NCBI GenBank assembly: GCA_018266255.1
Contig: JAFEAT010000003.1
Location: 62,001 to 126,000, forward strand
DNA from: Cyanobacteria bacterium SZAS-4
Lineage (GTDB): Bacteria > Cyanobacteriota > Vampirovibrionia > Obscuribacterales > Obscuribacteraceae
Direction: 5' to 3'
Length of the DNA stretch: 64,000 nucleotides
Shown: positions 54,834 to 63,306 of the stretch, in pieces
Position numbering within the stretch: position 1 is the stretch's first letter
How the letters are laid out: every line of letters begins with the position of its first letter
Program-made: the position numbers and the translations under genes
The notes under the pieces: generated by a model
What the model saw: only the letters and a program-made list of their open reading frames with translations
What the model was told of the DNA's origin: nothing
The model's database searches: none

Positions 54834-55364
54834 ATGGGTGAAAATGCTCAGGGCGACGCACATGTAGTTGACATGTTGCGCGCTGACCACGGTCAAATTA
54901 GAGAGCTGCTTTCGCGCTTAGAGATGGCTGACAAAGCTGAGCAGGACCGAGTTTTGGCCGACCTCTTTCTCGACCTGCGCATTTTTTCGGTTCTCGAACA
55001 ACAATTTTTCTATCCTTCGCTGTCACCGATTGTCGATGAGAAACAGATTCTAGAGCTTGGTAAGGAGCTCTACTTCATGCTCACCCTGATGCTCGAGCTA
55101 GAGAGCACTTACGCTAGCGAAGAGCCCCTACAAACGACTCTGGCGCAACTTCGAGTTTGTTTCGACCAACACGTGACCAAAGACGAAGGCTTGTTCAAAC
55201 AGATGGAGCGGTGGGCAGTCGATTGCCGCTCTCAGTTGAGCATAGTTGCCGACAAAATGGAAGTTTATCGAGTCGAGCTAAAACAAAAGTTGTGCCGAAA
55301 CTTCAAAGCACAATGTCAAAACTCATTTGCTCCTCCAGCACTCGTGCACCGACGTTGCGCGTGA
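54834..55364 (+). CDS. Hemerythrin-like (HHE) protein with missing ligands
   Basis: The 176-aa helical protein looks like a hemerythrin/HHE domain: RADHGQIRELLSRLE (first His), a second helix ending in EQQFFYPSL, a third helix and FDQHVTKDEGLF (last HxxxE-like pair). In helix 2 the usual His is replaced by Phe or Ser (DLRIFSVLEQQ), and helix 3 lacks its His, so a full diiron site is not evident. GAGG precedes the ATG. It lies between the lone receiver and the receiver-HPt gene, so it may sense a ligand for, or be regulated by, the phosphorelay. Confidence 0.75.
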   Translation: MGENAQGDAHVVDMLRADHGQIRELLSRLEMADKAEQDRVLADLFLDLRIFSVLEQQFFYPSLSPIVDEKQILELGKELYFMLTLMLELESTYASEEPLQTTLAQLRVCFDQHVTKDEGLFKQMERWAVDCRSQLSIVADKMEVYRVELKQKLCRNFKAQCQNSFAPPALVHRRCA

Positions 55365-55455
55365 CAGTGATCCTCTAGTCGCTTCTGGGCAAAACTCCCA
55401 TATTGATGTGGACTATCGAGTGCCATCAGCGTTGTGAATTTGTCGAGAGCTAATA

Positions 55456-56268
55456 ATGAGCGACGGTAGCAAAAAGGTTCTTGTGGTTGAAGATAATGTG
55501 GTCAATCAAAAGGTTGCCACGCTTCTTCTTCAGCAACTCGGCTTGAGCGTAGATGTTGTAGATAGCGGAAGAAAGGCTGTTCAAGCAGTCGAGAAAGAGC
55601 TCTATGCAATGATCCTTATGGATTGTCAGATGCCTGAGATGGATGGTTTTCAGACAACTGTAGCGATAAGAAAGTTGGAAGCGTTGCGGGGCAGCTATAC
55701 ACCTATTGTCGCCGTCACCGCGCTTTCTATGGTGGGCGACAAAGAGCGTTGTATTGCAGCAGGAATGGATGATTACATCTCCAAACCGATCGATCGTCAA
55801 ATGCTGAAAATTAAGTTGAACCACTGGTTGCAAAAAGACATCGTCATGAAAAATCAAGAATTGGCGAGAAAGTATGCTCAACCAGATTTGTTCGTTACGT
55901 CTGTAGACGAGCCCATCGACCTGGCAGAACTGCGGGACTACTACGGTGACAACCTGCAAGACGTTCTCAATACTTTTGTCGAGGACACCGAAGTGTTGAT
56001 TGCAGAAATCAATCATGCCATATTGCATTGCGACAACGATCATTTGGCCCACCTGGCTCACGAGCTAAAGGGTTCAAGTGCATCAGTTGGTGCCAAAGGC
56101 ACCGCCAAGATTTGCCTTTTTCTTGAACGTGCTGCGGGGCTCAAGGATTGGCATGATGCTACAGAAAGTTTCACGGCTCTCTCGATGGCGTTTGCCAGGA
56201 TCAAAGACTTTATCAGGCTGCAGAATTCGGCTTCTCACGCAGAGGTAATTCTGCCAAGAAGAGAGTAG
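55456..56268 (+). CDS. Response regulator with C-terminal HPt domain
   Basis: Residues about 5-125 form a receiver (VVEDNVVNQKVA, phospho-Asp in MILMDCQMPEMDG, TAL, SKP). After a short linker, residues about 155-255 form an HPt domain with the phosphohistidine in AHELKGSSASVGA. This provides the HPt step for a kinase-receiver-HPt-receiver relay with the two upstream genes. Its 3' end overlaps the convergent MFS gene by 56 bp. No DNA-binding output domain is in the cluster. Confidence 0.92.
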   Translation: MSDGSKKVLVVEDNVVNQKVATLLLQQLGLSVDVVDSGRKAVQAVEKELYAMILMDCQMPEMDGFQTTVAIRKLEALRGSYTPIVAVTALSMVGDKERCIAAGMDDYISKPIDRQMLKIKLNHWLQKDIVMKNQELARKYAQPDLFVTSVDEPIDLAELRDYYGDNLQDVLNTFVEDTEVLIAEINHAILHCDNDHLAHLAHELKGSSASVGAKGTAKICLFLERAAGLKDWHDATESFTALSMAFARIKDFIRLQNSASHAEVILPRRE

Positions 56269-57814
56269 CAATTAGCGTTGCAGTCAAAAGCAAGCCGTAG
56301 AGAAAGAAAATGGTGTCGATAGAATGCACCAACGCTCCCTTAACTGCTTGCATGATCGAGTCGATTTCCTGCGCTGAAACGTTCAGAAGTTCTAGTCCGT
56401 GCTGTAATTTGACTGTTTCCAGTGGATTGTGGAGCAGTGACTGCGCTGCAGGAGCGAGCGATGTTACTGAGTCGCTGCTTAACTTTAATCCATCTTCGTA
56501 TAGAGCCAGCATCAGAGTGCCAAAAACGGCGACACCAGTGGTGCCACCAACAGAGCGAAAGAATTGACTGAAACCAGTTACTGCACCGATGTCTTTCTCC
56601 TCAACCGCATTTTGAATTACAACTGTATAAATTGGTAAAAGAAGCCCCAGCCCAGCTCCTACAAGCAGCATATTGGTTAGCATGTATGTGATCGATGAAG
56701 TTGAGTCTATCCTTGCCAGCAGAAAGGTGCCGATAGTCATGCAAGAAAGCCCGCTAAAAATGATCGCTTTGTACTTCTTCGATTTTGACATCCAGTAACC
56801 GCCAATGATACTGGTCACAGCCACTACAACAATGAGCGGAGTGAGCAACGTGCCTGACTTTGCCGCAGACATGCCCACGACGCTTTGAAAAAAAATAGGT
56901 AGCAACATCACAGAACCAAACATACCGATGCCGGTGACAAAAACAGATAAGCAAGAGATCGTCACTACTCTATTGGTAAAAAGGCGAACGTCCATAAAAG
57001 GGTTCGCAGACTTTAGTTCACGCATGACAAAACGTGTCGTCATGCCAGCTGCAGTGAGCATTGCGCCCAGCACTGGAAGACTGAGCCAGCCTGAAGTGCC
57101 GGTCCAACTCAGCCCCAGCAGTAGTGGCACGAACGAGCCGATGAAGAGCAATATACCCGGATAGTCCAAACTGTTTTGCGGACCACTTTTCTTATCTGAT
57201 GGAAAAGCATGGTTGAACACAAGAACTGCAATCAAACCGATCGGAATGTTCATGAAGAACAGCCAGCGCCAGCTGTGATGATCGCTTATGTAACCGCCTA
57301 GAGTTGGACCCACAACCGATGCTAGAGCGAATACGGCAGCAAAATGACCTTGATATTTACCGCGTTCGGCGGCTGGAAATAAGTCTCCAACAACGGAAAA
57401 GCAGAGACCTAAAACAATTCCCGCCCCCAGTCCTTGAAAGGCGCGTGCCACTATAAATTGATTCATAGGATCGAATACGCTTCCAAGAACCGCTTCACCA
57501 GCACATCCGCATAATGTCGAGGCGACTATGAAGAGAAGTACGCCTGCGATCAGGAGTTGTTTGCGCCCATAAATATCCGACAGTCTTCCGAACACGGGAA
57601 TGGAGATTGTCGAGGTCAACAGATATGCTGATGTTGCCCATGCGTATCTGTCGAAGCCGCCCAGGTTTGTCACGATCTTTGGCATCGCAGTGCTGATGAT
57701 GGTTTGGTCGATTGCTGCAAGCAACAACATGAGCTGCAGCCCAAAAATTATCGCGCCAGTGTTTTGCTTAGGATTGTTCAGCCTAGTCGTTTCAGTTTTC
57801 TGCTCTGAGATCAT
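56213..57814 (-). CDS. MFS multidrug/solute exporter (DHA2, EmrB/QacA type)
   Basis: This 14-helix drug:H+ antiporter-type permease has about 533 aa. After a short polar N-terminus come the motif LLLAAIDQTIISTAMPKI (antiporter signature D1) and GRLSDIYGRKQLL (motif A). Motif C-like glycines and the conserved WRWLFFMNIPIG follow. ATG 57814 has GGGAA upstream and overlaps the upstream GT4 gene's 3' end by 23 bp. The longer frame from 57928 lies in the GT4 sequence. Its own 3' end overlaps the receiver-HPt gene. The substrate is unknown. Confidence 0.92.
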   Translation of the reverse strand: MISEQKTETTRLNNPKQNTGAIIFGLQLMLLLAAIDQTIISTAMPKIVTNLGGFDRYAWATSAYLLTSTISIPVFGRLSDIYGRKQLLIAGVLLFIVASTLCGCAGEAVLGSVFDPMNQFIVARAFQGLGAGIVLGLCFSVVGDLFPAAERGKYQGHFAAVFALASVVGPTLGGYISDHHSWRWLFFMNIPIGLIAVLVFNHAFPSDKKSGPQNSLDYPGILLFIGSFVPLLLGLSWTGTSGWLSLPVLGAMLTAAGMTTRFVMRELKSANPFMDVRLFTNRVVTISCLSVFVTGIGMFGSVMLLPIFFQSVVGMSAAKSGTLLTPLIVVVAVTSIIGGYWMSKSKKYKAIIFSGLSCMTIGTFLLARIDSTSSITYMLTNMLLVGAGLGLLLPIYTVVIQNAVEEKDIGAVTGFSQFFRSVGGTTGVAVFGTLMLALYEDGLKLSSDSVTSLAPAAQSLLHNPLETVKLQHGLELLNVSAQEIDSIMQAVKGALVHSIDTIFFLYGLLLTATLIATLFLAELPLREKPNSAA

Positions 57815-58973
57815 ATTTCCCGAGTCTGTGCTGACCGTTTGCAGGCGGTGTGGTTCCTTTGACGGTTTGCACCATATCGCAGAAGCGTGGCAACAGGGCC
57901 TCTGCACTGAAGAGGTTGTGGACGGCACTGGAGAGTTTTTTCAAGTCTTCTTTGCTTGGCGGATTCTCTTTTATGCTCGCCAGCTTGGCGGCCAGTGCAC
58001 CTGGTGGTAAGAGATCCGTTGTCAACTTTTCATCACCTAAAACAAATCGACTGGCTGCATGACTGTGCGCCACCACTGGCAGCTCGGCCATCGCCGCCTC
58101 GGCCATGGCGTTGCCCAAACCCTCATTCGTACTGGGCAAGACAAACACATCAGCAGCTTGCAACGCTTCGTGCACTTTCGCTTCAGTCAATGTTAGCCAT
58201 TGCACACGACCAGGCAATTTCTCGTCTGCTAATTTGCGCAAGTAAGCGATGTCTGGCTCGGGGTGACCGCACAACATCAGCTTTACGTTCTTATCCGGTA
58301 GCTGAGCCACTTCGTCGATCAAATAGTCGATGCGTTTGTGATAGCGATTCCATGCCGCCACACAAATGACAATCCAATCACTTTCTGAATAACCGAACTG
58401 TGCTCGTAATTCTTGTCGCGTTTTTTGCGATTTTTCAAAATATAGAAAGTTGGTCAGCGTCAAATTCTTATCTGATGGCAAGCCGTATCTAATTGCGTCA
58501 TCGTGCGACTCTGGCTGCAAGTGTTGAATGTAATCGAAGTCTTTATAAGTCTGCGGATTGAAGGCGCCGCCGTTGGCAAAAATAATTTTGTATTTGAAGC
58601 CAAACATTTTTCGATAAGCATCGAGGAAATAGCCGAAGGGCACTTCCTTAATCCAAATAACATCAGGCTGGAAGCTAAACAACTCGGGCAATAACGAAAG
58701 AGCGAATGAAATTTGTTCTACACCGTAGGCAAACTCCCAGGAGCGGCGATCGTTAAAATGCGCGAGCAAACTCATCGCGCGAATCACTTCATCTCGAGGA
58801 ATGTTCCACGTGACCGTGGCGCCATCGTGTTTACCGCCACTGTACAGGCGAACGTCGAAATCGCTTCTCTGTTTCAGCGTCTTGAACAAACGTGCAGTAG
58901 AAACTTCAAATCCTCGGTTTACGTTGCCGAGTCCACAGCTGATTAGTGCAAGTTTGATCTTTTCCGATCTCAT
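57792..58973 (-). CDS. Glycosyltransferase family 4
   Basis: This GT-B retaining glycosyltransferase has 393 aa. The N-terminus KLALISCGLGNVNRGFEV is the acceptor-domain loop. The C-terminal donor domain has VICVAAWNRYHKRIDYLI, LMLCGHPEPD and the ADVFVLPSTNEGLGNAMAEAAMAELPVVAH motif with the conserved E-x7-E. ATG 58973 is the conserved start; frames reaching 59018 extend into the promoter. It overlaps the MFS gene and is cotranscribed with it. Sugar and acceptor are unknown. Confidence 0.88.
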   Translation of the reverse strand: MRSEKIKLALISCGLGNVNRGFEVSTARLFKTLKQRSDFDVRLYSGGKHDGATVTWNIPRDEVIRAMSLLAHFNDRRSWEFAYGVEQISFALSLLPELFSFQPDVIWIKEVPFGYFLDAYRKMFGFKYKIIFANGGAFNPQTYKDFDYIQHLQPESHDDAIRYGLPSDKNLTLTNFLYFEKSQKTRQELRAQFGYSESDWIVICVAAWNRYHKRIDYLIDEVAQLPDKNVKLMLCGHPEPDIAYLRKLADEKLPGRVQWLTLTEAKVHEALQAADVFVLPSTNEGLGNAMAEAAMAELPVVAHSHAASRFVLGDEKLTTDLLPPGALAAKLASIKENPPSKEDLKKLSSAVHNLFSAEALLPRFCDMVQTVKGTTPPANGQHRLGKYDLRAEN

Positions 58974-59200
58974 AAAGGTTCTGATACTCGCTGATTGTAA
59001 AGCGTGGACCTCTCTCACAACAGATCAGTCCACTAATCTACATTTGCATGACGGCTGATCGCTAAACCAGTTCCCGATTTACCGATTTGCTCACTATTTC
59101 ATTTTTATTGATGAGTCGCAATATGAAACTAACTGACGCTCACTTGCGTCCCATCAAACGCAACAGTTATTGAAATCGCAACAGTTAAGAGGTTCGAAGT

Positions 59201-59665
59201 ATGGACATTTTTGAATATTTGGCAGAAGAGCATAACGATATCGAAGAGAAGTTAATCGAACTGACTGACAACTACGACACCTGGTCTCGTGAAAAGATTT
59301 TTGACCACGTAAAGGTCGTCTGTGACGCGATTATGGGACATTTGAAGAAGCAGCAAAACATACTGCTGAACAATCTCACACAGACAACTGATCTAGTCGC
59401 CCTGCTTAAAGATGCTCAAGACGACCGTAAAAAGGTCGAAGACGAGATCGGACAGCTTGTCATGGTGCATGTAGATGAGCCCGGATATCAAGAATATCTG
59501 TCCAATCTGCTGCGAGTAATTGAAGAACATATCTCGTTCTCCAAGTCGTTCTACGCAAAATTGAAAGCGAATGCCAATCCTGCTGAACTGAAAAAGATCA
59601 ACGATTCGCTGAAAGAAATGGTTTTGCACACATCTGAATACAACGCCATTCAAACACAGGCATAG
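59201..59665 (+). CDS. Second hemerythrin-like (HHE) protein, ligand-poor
   Basis: This 154-aa helical protein has the HHE spacing. EEHNDIEEKLIEL holds the first His, MGHLKKQQNILL the second (the usual EE pair is QQ), and EEHISFSKSFYAKL the last (EE replaced by SK). The bridging carboxylates of a diiron site are therefore missing. AAGAGG lies upstream of the ATG. Its stop codon directly abuts the stop of the convergent Rieske gene, with 0 bp between. It is divergently transcribed from the GT4-MFS pair and close to the similar gene at 54834. Confidence 0.75.
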   Translation: MDIFEYLAEEHNDIEEKLIELTDNYDTWSREKIFDHVKVVCDAIMGHLKKQQNILLNNLTQTTDLVALLKDAQDDRKKVEDEIGQLVMVHVDEPGYQEYLSNLLRVIEEHISFSKSFYAKLKANANPAELKKINDSLKEMVLHTSEYNAIQTQA

Positions 59666-60757
59666 TCACTCGATTTCAGGAACGTACTGTTTCAACAATT
59701 CGTGAAAATGGCTGACGCCTTTTTCCCATCGAGGTGCGTATCGTCCTCGCTTGTAAAAGCGAGACTTTACGCCCTTCTGTACTTTTTCCACAATCTCTTC
59801 GTCTTCTCGTTCGACTCGATCCAGTGCTGCACCGGCACCGAACTCTCTTTTCGAGGCATCCCAAACGTAGGGTAGAAACAGAACTTTGGTCAGTTCCTGA
59901 CCAAGAGGTTGCACGACGTTGATGGATAAGCCCCATGGATAGAAATTGAACATCATGTTCGGAAAGAGCCAGTAGTAGTAGCCCCCAATCCGCTGTCCAA
60001 AATCGGGCGACGATTCGGGCAGATCGAAACATTCTTGCGCACTGGATGCGATACCAACCTGCAAATTGGAATAGCGGTATATTTCGGAGCGATAATCTTT
60101 GATATCAAGGGCGGTGGCTAGGTCTGGATGCACGTAGGGAATGTGCATGCCTTCCAGGTAGTTCTCGCAATATAGAGCCCAATTGGCTTTGACCAGATAC
60201 TCACGCGCTCCAGTTGAATCGAAGAGGAAATTCTCCAGCGGTAACCAACTGACTCTTCTGTCCATTTCTGCAACCAGGTCAGGCAATGCAAAAAGTTGAT
60301 CGGAGCTTGAAGCATTGGCGAAGATCATCGTTTTCCACTGTCCAAATGGCACGCATGGCAGATTGTCTGTGGCAGACGGAAAGTTGGTGGCGTCTTCGAA
60401 ACCCGGAGCTGATGCGAATGATCCGTCCAGATTGAAGCGACGACCGTGATATCTGCAGCGTAAAGAAGTGACATGACATTCACCTTCGGCCAACATGTTG
60501 CCTCGATGTGTGCAGACATTTGATAGACAGTGCAGTTGGTCGGCGCTGTCTCGGGTGAGCAGTATTGGTTCGTTCAACAATCCATCCAGCATGGTGAGCG
60601 GAACCGCATGTTCAGGCGCTTTGAGGCGCCCACTATCGGTAATGAATTGCCAGCTGCGAGCGAAAATATTCTCTCTTACCTGAGCGAAAAGCTTTTCGTT
60701 ACGATAAAAATCGGCCGAAATTGTGTAAGCACCGCGAATATCTTTTTGCTCTAACAC
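59666..60757 (-). CDS. Rieske non-heme iron oxygenase, alpha subunit
   Basis: This is the catalytic subunit of an aromatic-ring-hydroxylase-type (or choline/betaine-type) oxygenase. Rieske ligands CTHRGN and CRYHGRRF lie near residues 80 and 100. The mononuclear iron site is NWALYCENYLEGMHIPYVHPDL (two His, near residue 205). The C-terminal DEEIVEKVQKGVKSRFY segment is typical. GTG 60757 has GGAG five bases upstream; a longer frame from TTG 60787 adds 10 residues. No reductase or ferredoxin gene is near, and the upstream gene is a TPR protein 18 bp from the longer frame. The substrate is unknown. Confidence 0.88.
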   Translation of the reverse strand: MLEQKDIRGAYTISADFYRNEKLFAQVRENIFARSWQFITDSGRLKAPEHAVPLTMLDGLLNEPILLTRDSADQLHCLSNVCTHRGNMLAEGECHVTSLRCRYHGRRFNLDGSFASAPGFEDATNFPSATDNLPCVPFGQWKTMIFANASSSDQLFALPDLVAEMDRRVSWLPLENFLFDSTGAREYLVKANWALYCENYLEGMHIPYVHPDLATALDIKDYRSEIYRYSNLQVGIASSAQECFDLPESSPDFGQRIGGYYYWLFPNMMFNFYPWGLSINVVQPLGQELTKVLFLPYVWDASKREFGAGAALDRVEREDEEIVEKVQKGVKSRFYKRGRYAPRWEKGVSHFHELLKQYVPEIE

Positions 60758-60805
60758 GGTCTCTCCAATGTCGATGCTTCCGGACAATATCTAGTCGTCA
60801 CCGTC

Positions 60806-62062
60806 TTAGATCGGTGACGGTTGTTTTCGCAGCATGTCCTTCAATTGCCAGGCCAGATCTGCCTTGCGCCCAGCCAGGCGGCTTTGCAATCTCTCTAATC
60901 TATCGGAAATTTCGCTGCTACCAGGATTCAAAGCATGTGCTTGACTGAGATACTGAATCGCTCCCTCGTACTGCTGGAAATACAACTCCAGATTATTTGC
61001 GATGCGATAAGCGGCTAAGTATTGCGTCGGATCGAGCTGAAATGACCGAAGATACTGAGTTGTAGCCACATCGTGGTAGCCATGATAATCGAGTATTTCG
61101 GCGGCGGCAAAGTGCCAGCTACCGCTTTTGAACTGTTTGTCGATCTTATCGCTCAACAAAGGGATCTGCTCTTTGATAAAGTGACGAGGAGCATTAGACA
61201 AGACCGTAGAAAGAAGCCATTCGCTTGTTTTGTCAGGTTCGCCGCTGCGGCTAGAGTTAGCCAGTGCCACCAGGGTTGGTTCCAGTGCGTTTAGATAGTC
61301 GCCTTCAGCAACATAAATTTCAGCCATATGTTTTGCGTAGTCTTGCTTAAACGGAAAAGCTGCGTAAGCGATTTTGACAAAGGGTTCAGCTTGTCGAAGT
61401 CGACGCATCGCGAATAATGCTTCGCCTTTAATCGCATTGCCTAGTGGATATAGCGGATTCTTTTCTAAATCGTTGTCGACCATGGCGGCGGCCAGACCAT
61501 AGCGACCCTGTCTCAGTTGAATTTCGGCTAAAGCGGTTCCCATGCCAAAGAACGGCGCCCCTGTGCGAGCTACTTCGGCGAATCTTTCCTCGGCCATTTT
61601 GATTTGACCTTTGGTCAAATAATAGTTGCCCATCCAGAAAGCTATTTCTCGGTCTTTCGGGAATCGCTTACTAGCTTCCGTTAAAAGCCGCATTGCCGCT
61701 TCTTTCTGTCCTACTCCAATTTGAGCCTTCACCAGTTCGATTACAGCTTGAGGACTGTCTGGACCGTTTTGCACTGCTAGCTGGTACTGCTCAATGGCTT
61801 GCATCGGCATGCCGACTCGGTCTAACGCGTTCCCCATGACCAAACGAGCGTAGTAGTCTTTTGGGTACTTGTCGATGAGCGCTTGAATTTGAGCAAGAAC
61901 GGCTTCACTAGGTGGTTTCGTTTCATTCTCTTTGAGAATTTTAGTCAGAGCGCCTTTGTCTTGAGCGGAGAGACTCTGACTATGCGCTGGATATGCGCAC
62001 AGGAGTATAGTTGTCGCAAAAAATAAAACTGCTGTTTTAGATGGGCGATGTAGATGTTTCAA
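60806..62062 (-). CDS. Exported TPR protein
   Basis: A signal peptide (hydrophobic VLFFATTILLCAYPAHS, cleavage after AHS) is followed by about 9-10 TPR-like helical pairs through the C-terminus (AIEQYQLAVQNGPDSPQAVIELVKAQIG and similar). The start chosen is TTG 62062: it has GAGAG eight bases upstream, gives a clean signal peptide, and lies ~20 bp from the predicted -10 at 62090-62095. A longer GTG frame to 62200 would include the promoter. It is cotranscribed with the Rieske gene downstream. Confidence 0.8.
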   Translation of the reverse strand: MKHLHRPSKTAVLFFATTILLCAYPAHSQSLSAQDKGALTKILKENETKPPSEAVLAQIQALIDKYPKDYYARLVMGNALDRVGMPMQAIEQYQLAVQNGPDSPQAVIELVKAQIGVGQKEAAMRLLTEASKRFPKDREIAFWMGNYYLTKGQIKMAEERFAEVARTGAPFFGMGTALAEIQLRQGRYGLAAAMVDNDLEKNPLYPLGNAIKGEALFAMRRLRQAEPFVKIAYAAFPFKQDYAKHMAEIYVAEGDYLNALEPTLVALANSSRSGEPDKTSEWLLSTVLSNAPRHFIKEQIPLLSDKIDKQFKSGSWHFAAAEILDYHGYHDVATTQYLRSFQLDPTQYLAAYRIANNLELYFQQYEGAIQYLSQAHALNPGSSEISDRLERLQSRLAGRKADLAWQLKDMLRKQPSPI

Positions 62063-62089
62063 AAGGCGTGCTCTCAAAGATGAGTGATA

Positions 62090-62095
62090 ATTATA
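62090..62095 (-). promoter_or_regulatory. Probable -10 element for the TPR-Rieske transcript
   Basis: On the minus strand the hexamer reads TATAAT, within TTATAATTATCAC. It would place the transcription start about 20 nt before TTG 62062. No good -35 is present at 17 bp. Confidence 0.5.
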
Positions 62096-62235
62096 ATAGC
62101 TTAATGAGCGGTGGCGATAGCCCGAGTGCCGCACTAGGTTTACCTCTTCAATTCTAGCCCCTTGCAAACTCTGTATGCTCACCACAAAATTGGAATCCAC
62201 GACAGAGTCGGCGCTTAACCCTCCTGCACGTGGGT

Positions 62236-62241
62236 ATAATG
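62236..62241 (+). promoter_or_regulatory. Probable -10 element for the TadE-like pair
   Basis: A perfect TATAAT on the plus strand (CGTGGGTATAATGAAA) sits ~115 bp before the first TadE-like gene. The -35 region (TTAACC, 14 bp upstream) is weak. Confidence 0.5.
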
Positions 62242-62355
62242 AAATTACCTTTAGATTTCTTCATAACTTTAGCCCTGATCAAGCGCTTGAGCATGTGTGG
62301 CGGAACCCGGTAACCTGTATTTTGTACGAGTACGCTAAAAAACGATGGAGAAGAC

Positions 62356-62829
62356 ATGAAGTTTTATCGGAATAAAAAAGGGGGATCCGGCACTGTCGAA
62401 TTAGCTCCCGCTTTAGTAGTTATTTTCATCGTCATACTTGTGCCAATGCTGGACTTGCTCTACCTTGGACTCGCTTACGCTTCCGGCTGGTATTGCAACC
62501 ATCTCGTGGTCAGGGAAGTTGCATGCAGAGACCCCGCATCCTCCGGCGCTGCAGCCACCGCCGCTACTGCAGCTTGGGCAGGCACAGGGCTGGCTAAGTT
62601 CATCGGCGCAGGCACTGGCGCGGTCGCCAACACAGTCACCTTCTTGAACAACGGAGTGCCTACCGCTCCCACACCGGGCAATCCGCCTACATCCTGCAGT
62701 GTCGCTACTCAAGTGACTGTGCAACCATTTCTACCAATTCCATTTTTTATGGCAGTTGAAGGGTTGAACAAGCCAGTAATCTTCGGCTATTCAGCAGAAC
62801 GTCCACAAGAAGAGAAGGGCATCCAATAG
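62356..62829 (+). CDS. TadE-like pilus or secretion-associated protein
   Basis: This 157-aa protein has the TadE start: a basic N-terminus, a GSGTVELAP motif (the conserved Gly-x4-Glu type) and one transmembrane helix (about residues 16-40). A mostly Ala/Thr/Pro-rich extracytoplasmic domain with three cysteines follows. TadE-family proteins are minor pseudopilins or assembly factors of Flp/Tad pili. GGAG lies eight bases before ATG 62356. The next gene is a second TadE-like protein 23 bp later; no tad ATPase is in the window. Confidence 0.8.
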   Translation: MKFYRNKKGGSGTVELAPALVVIFIVILVPMLDLLYLGLAYASGWYCNHLVVREVACRDPASSGAAATAATAAWAGTGLAKFIGAGTGAVANTVTFLNNGVPTAPTPGNPPTSCSVATQVTVQPFLPIPFFMAVEGLNKPVIFGYSAERPQEEKGIQ

Positions 62830-62852
62830 TTTTGGAAAGAGGTACTAGTTTT

Positions 62853-63254
62853 ATGTCGGTTAGAGCGCGAAAAACTAAAGGTAGTAGCATCGTAGAAACA
62901 GCGGCTGGTCTGATTCTGCTCATTCCAATTGTTTTGTTCCTGGTTGATGTGGCCGCCATGGTGGTGGCGCAGACTGAGAATGACAAATTGGCAAAAGCCT
63001 GCGCTCGGGCCGCCGCTGAATTTCCATCGTCTAACCCAGGTCAGCAGAGCTCAGCGGCCATGGGCGTGTACAACAATCAGAGACGCTCGAGTTTGCTCAC
63101 ACCAACGTCTCTAAATACCACTAACGGTGGTGGTCTGGTCACATGTGCCACTACTATCACTTGCACATTGCCTGTACCCGTGCCATTCCTAGGCAATTCT
63201 TCTGTGGCATTCAATGCTAAAGCGACAGAGCCTATCGTGGGCGAATTGCCTTAA
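62853..63254 (+). CDS. Second TadE-like protein
   Basis: ATG 62853 is preceded by AGAGG and starts SVRARKTKGSSIVETAAGLILLIPI, again a basic start, a Gly-Ser-x3-Glu motif and a single transmembrane helix. The extracytoplasmic remainder of ~95 residues includes CATTITC, two cysteines that may form a disulfide. The total is 133 aa. It probably works with the preceding TadE-like protein. The frame from 62832 is unlikely (TTG, inside the spacer). Confidence 0.78.
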   Translation: MSVRARKTKGSSIVETAAGLILLIPIVLFLVDVAAMVVAQTENDKLAKACARAAAEFPSSNPGQQSSAAMGVYNNQRRSSLLTPTSLNTTNGGGLVTCATTITCTLPVPVPFLGNSSVAFNAKATEPIVGELP

Positions 63255-63306
63255 TCAGCGTTTTTTGCACAGGAAGTCCTAATTATCTTCTGTTGAATTG
63301 CACGTT

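Noticed and set aside
55450..56061. 203-aa minus-strand ORF opposite the receiver-HPt gene
   Set aside because: The plus frame has complete receiver and HPt motifs, so this is a shadow.
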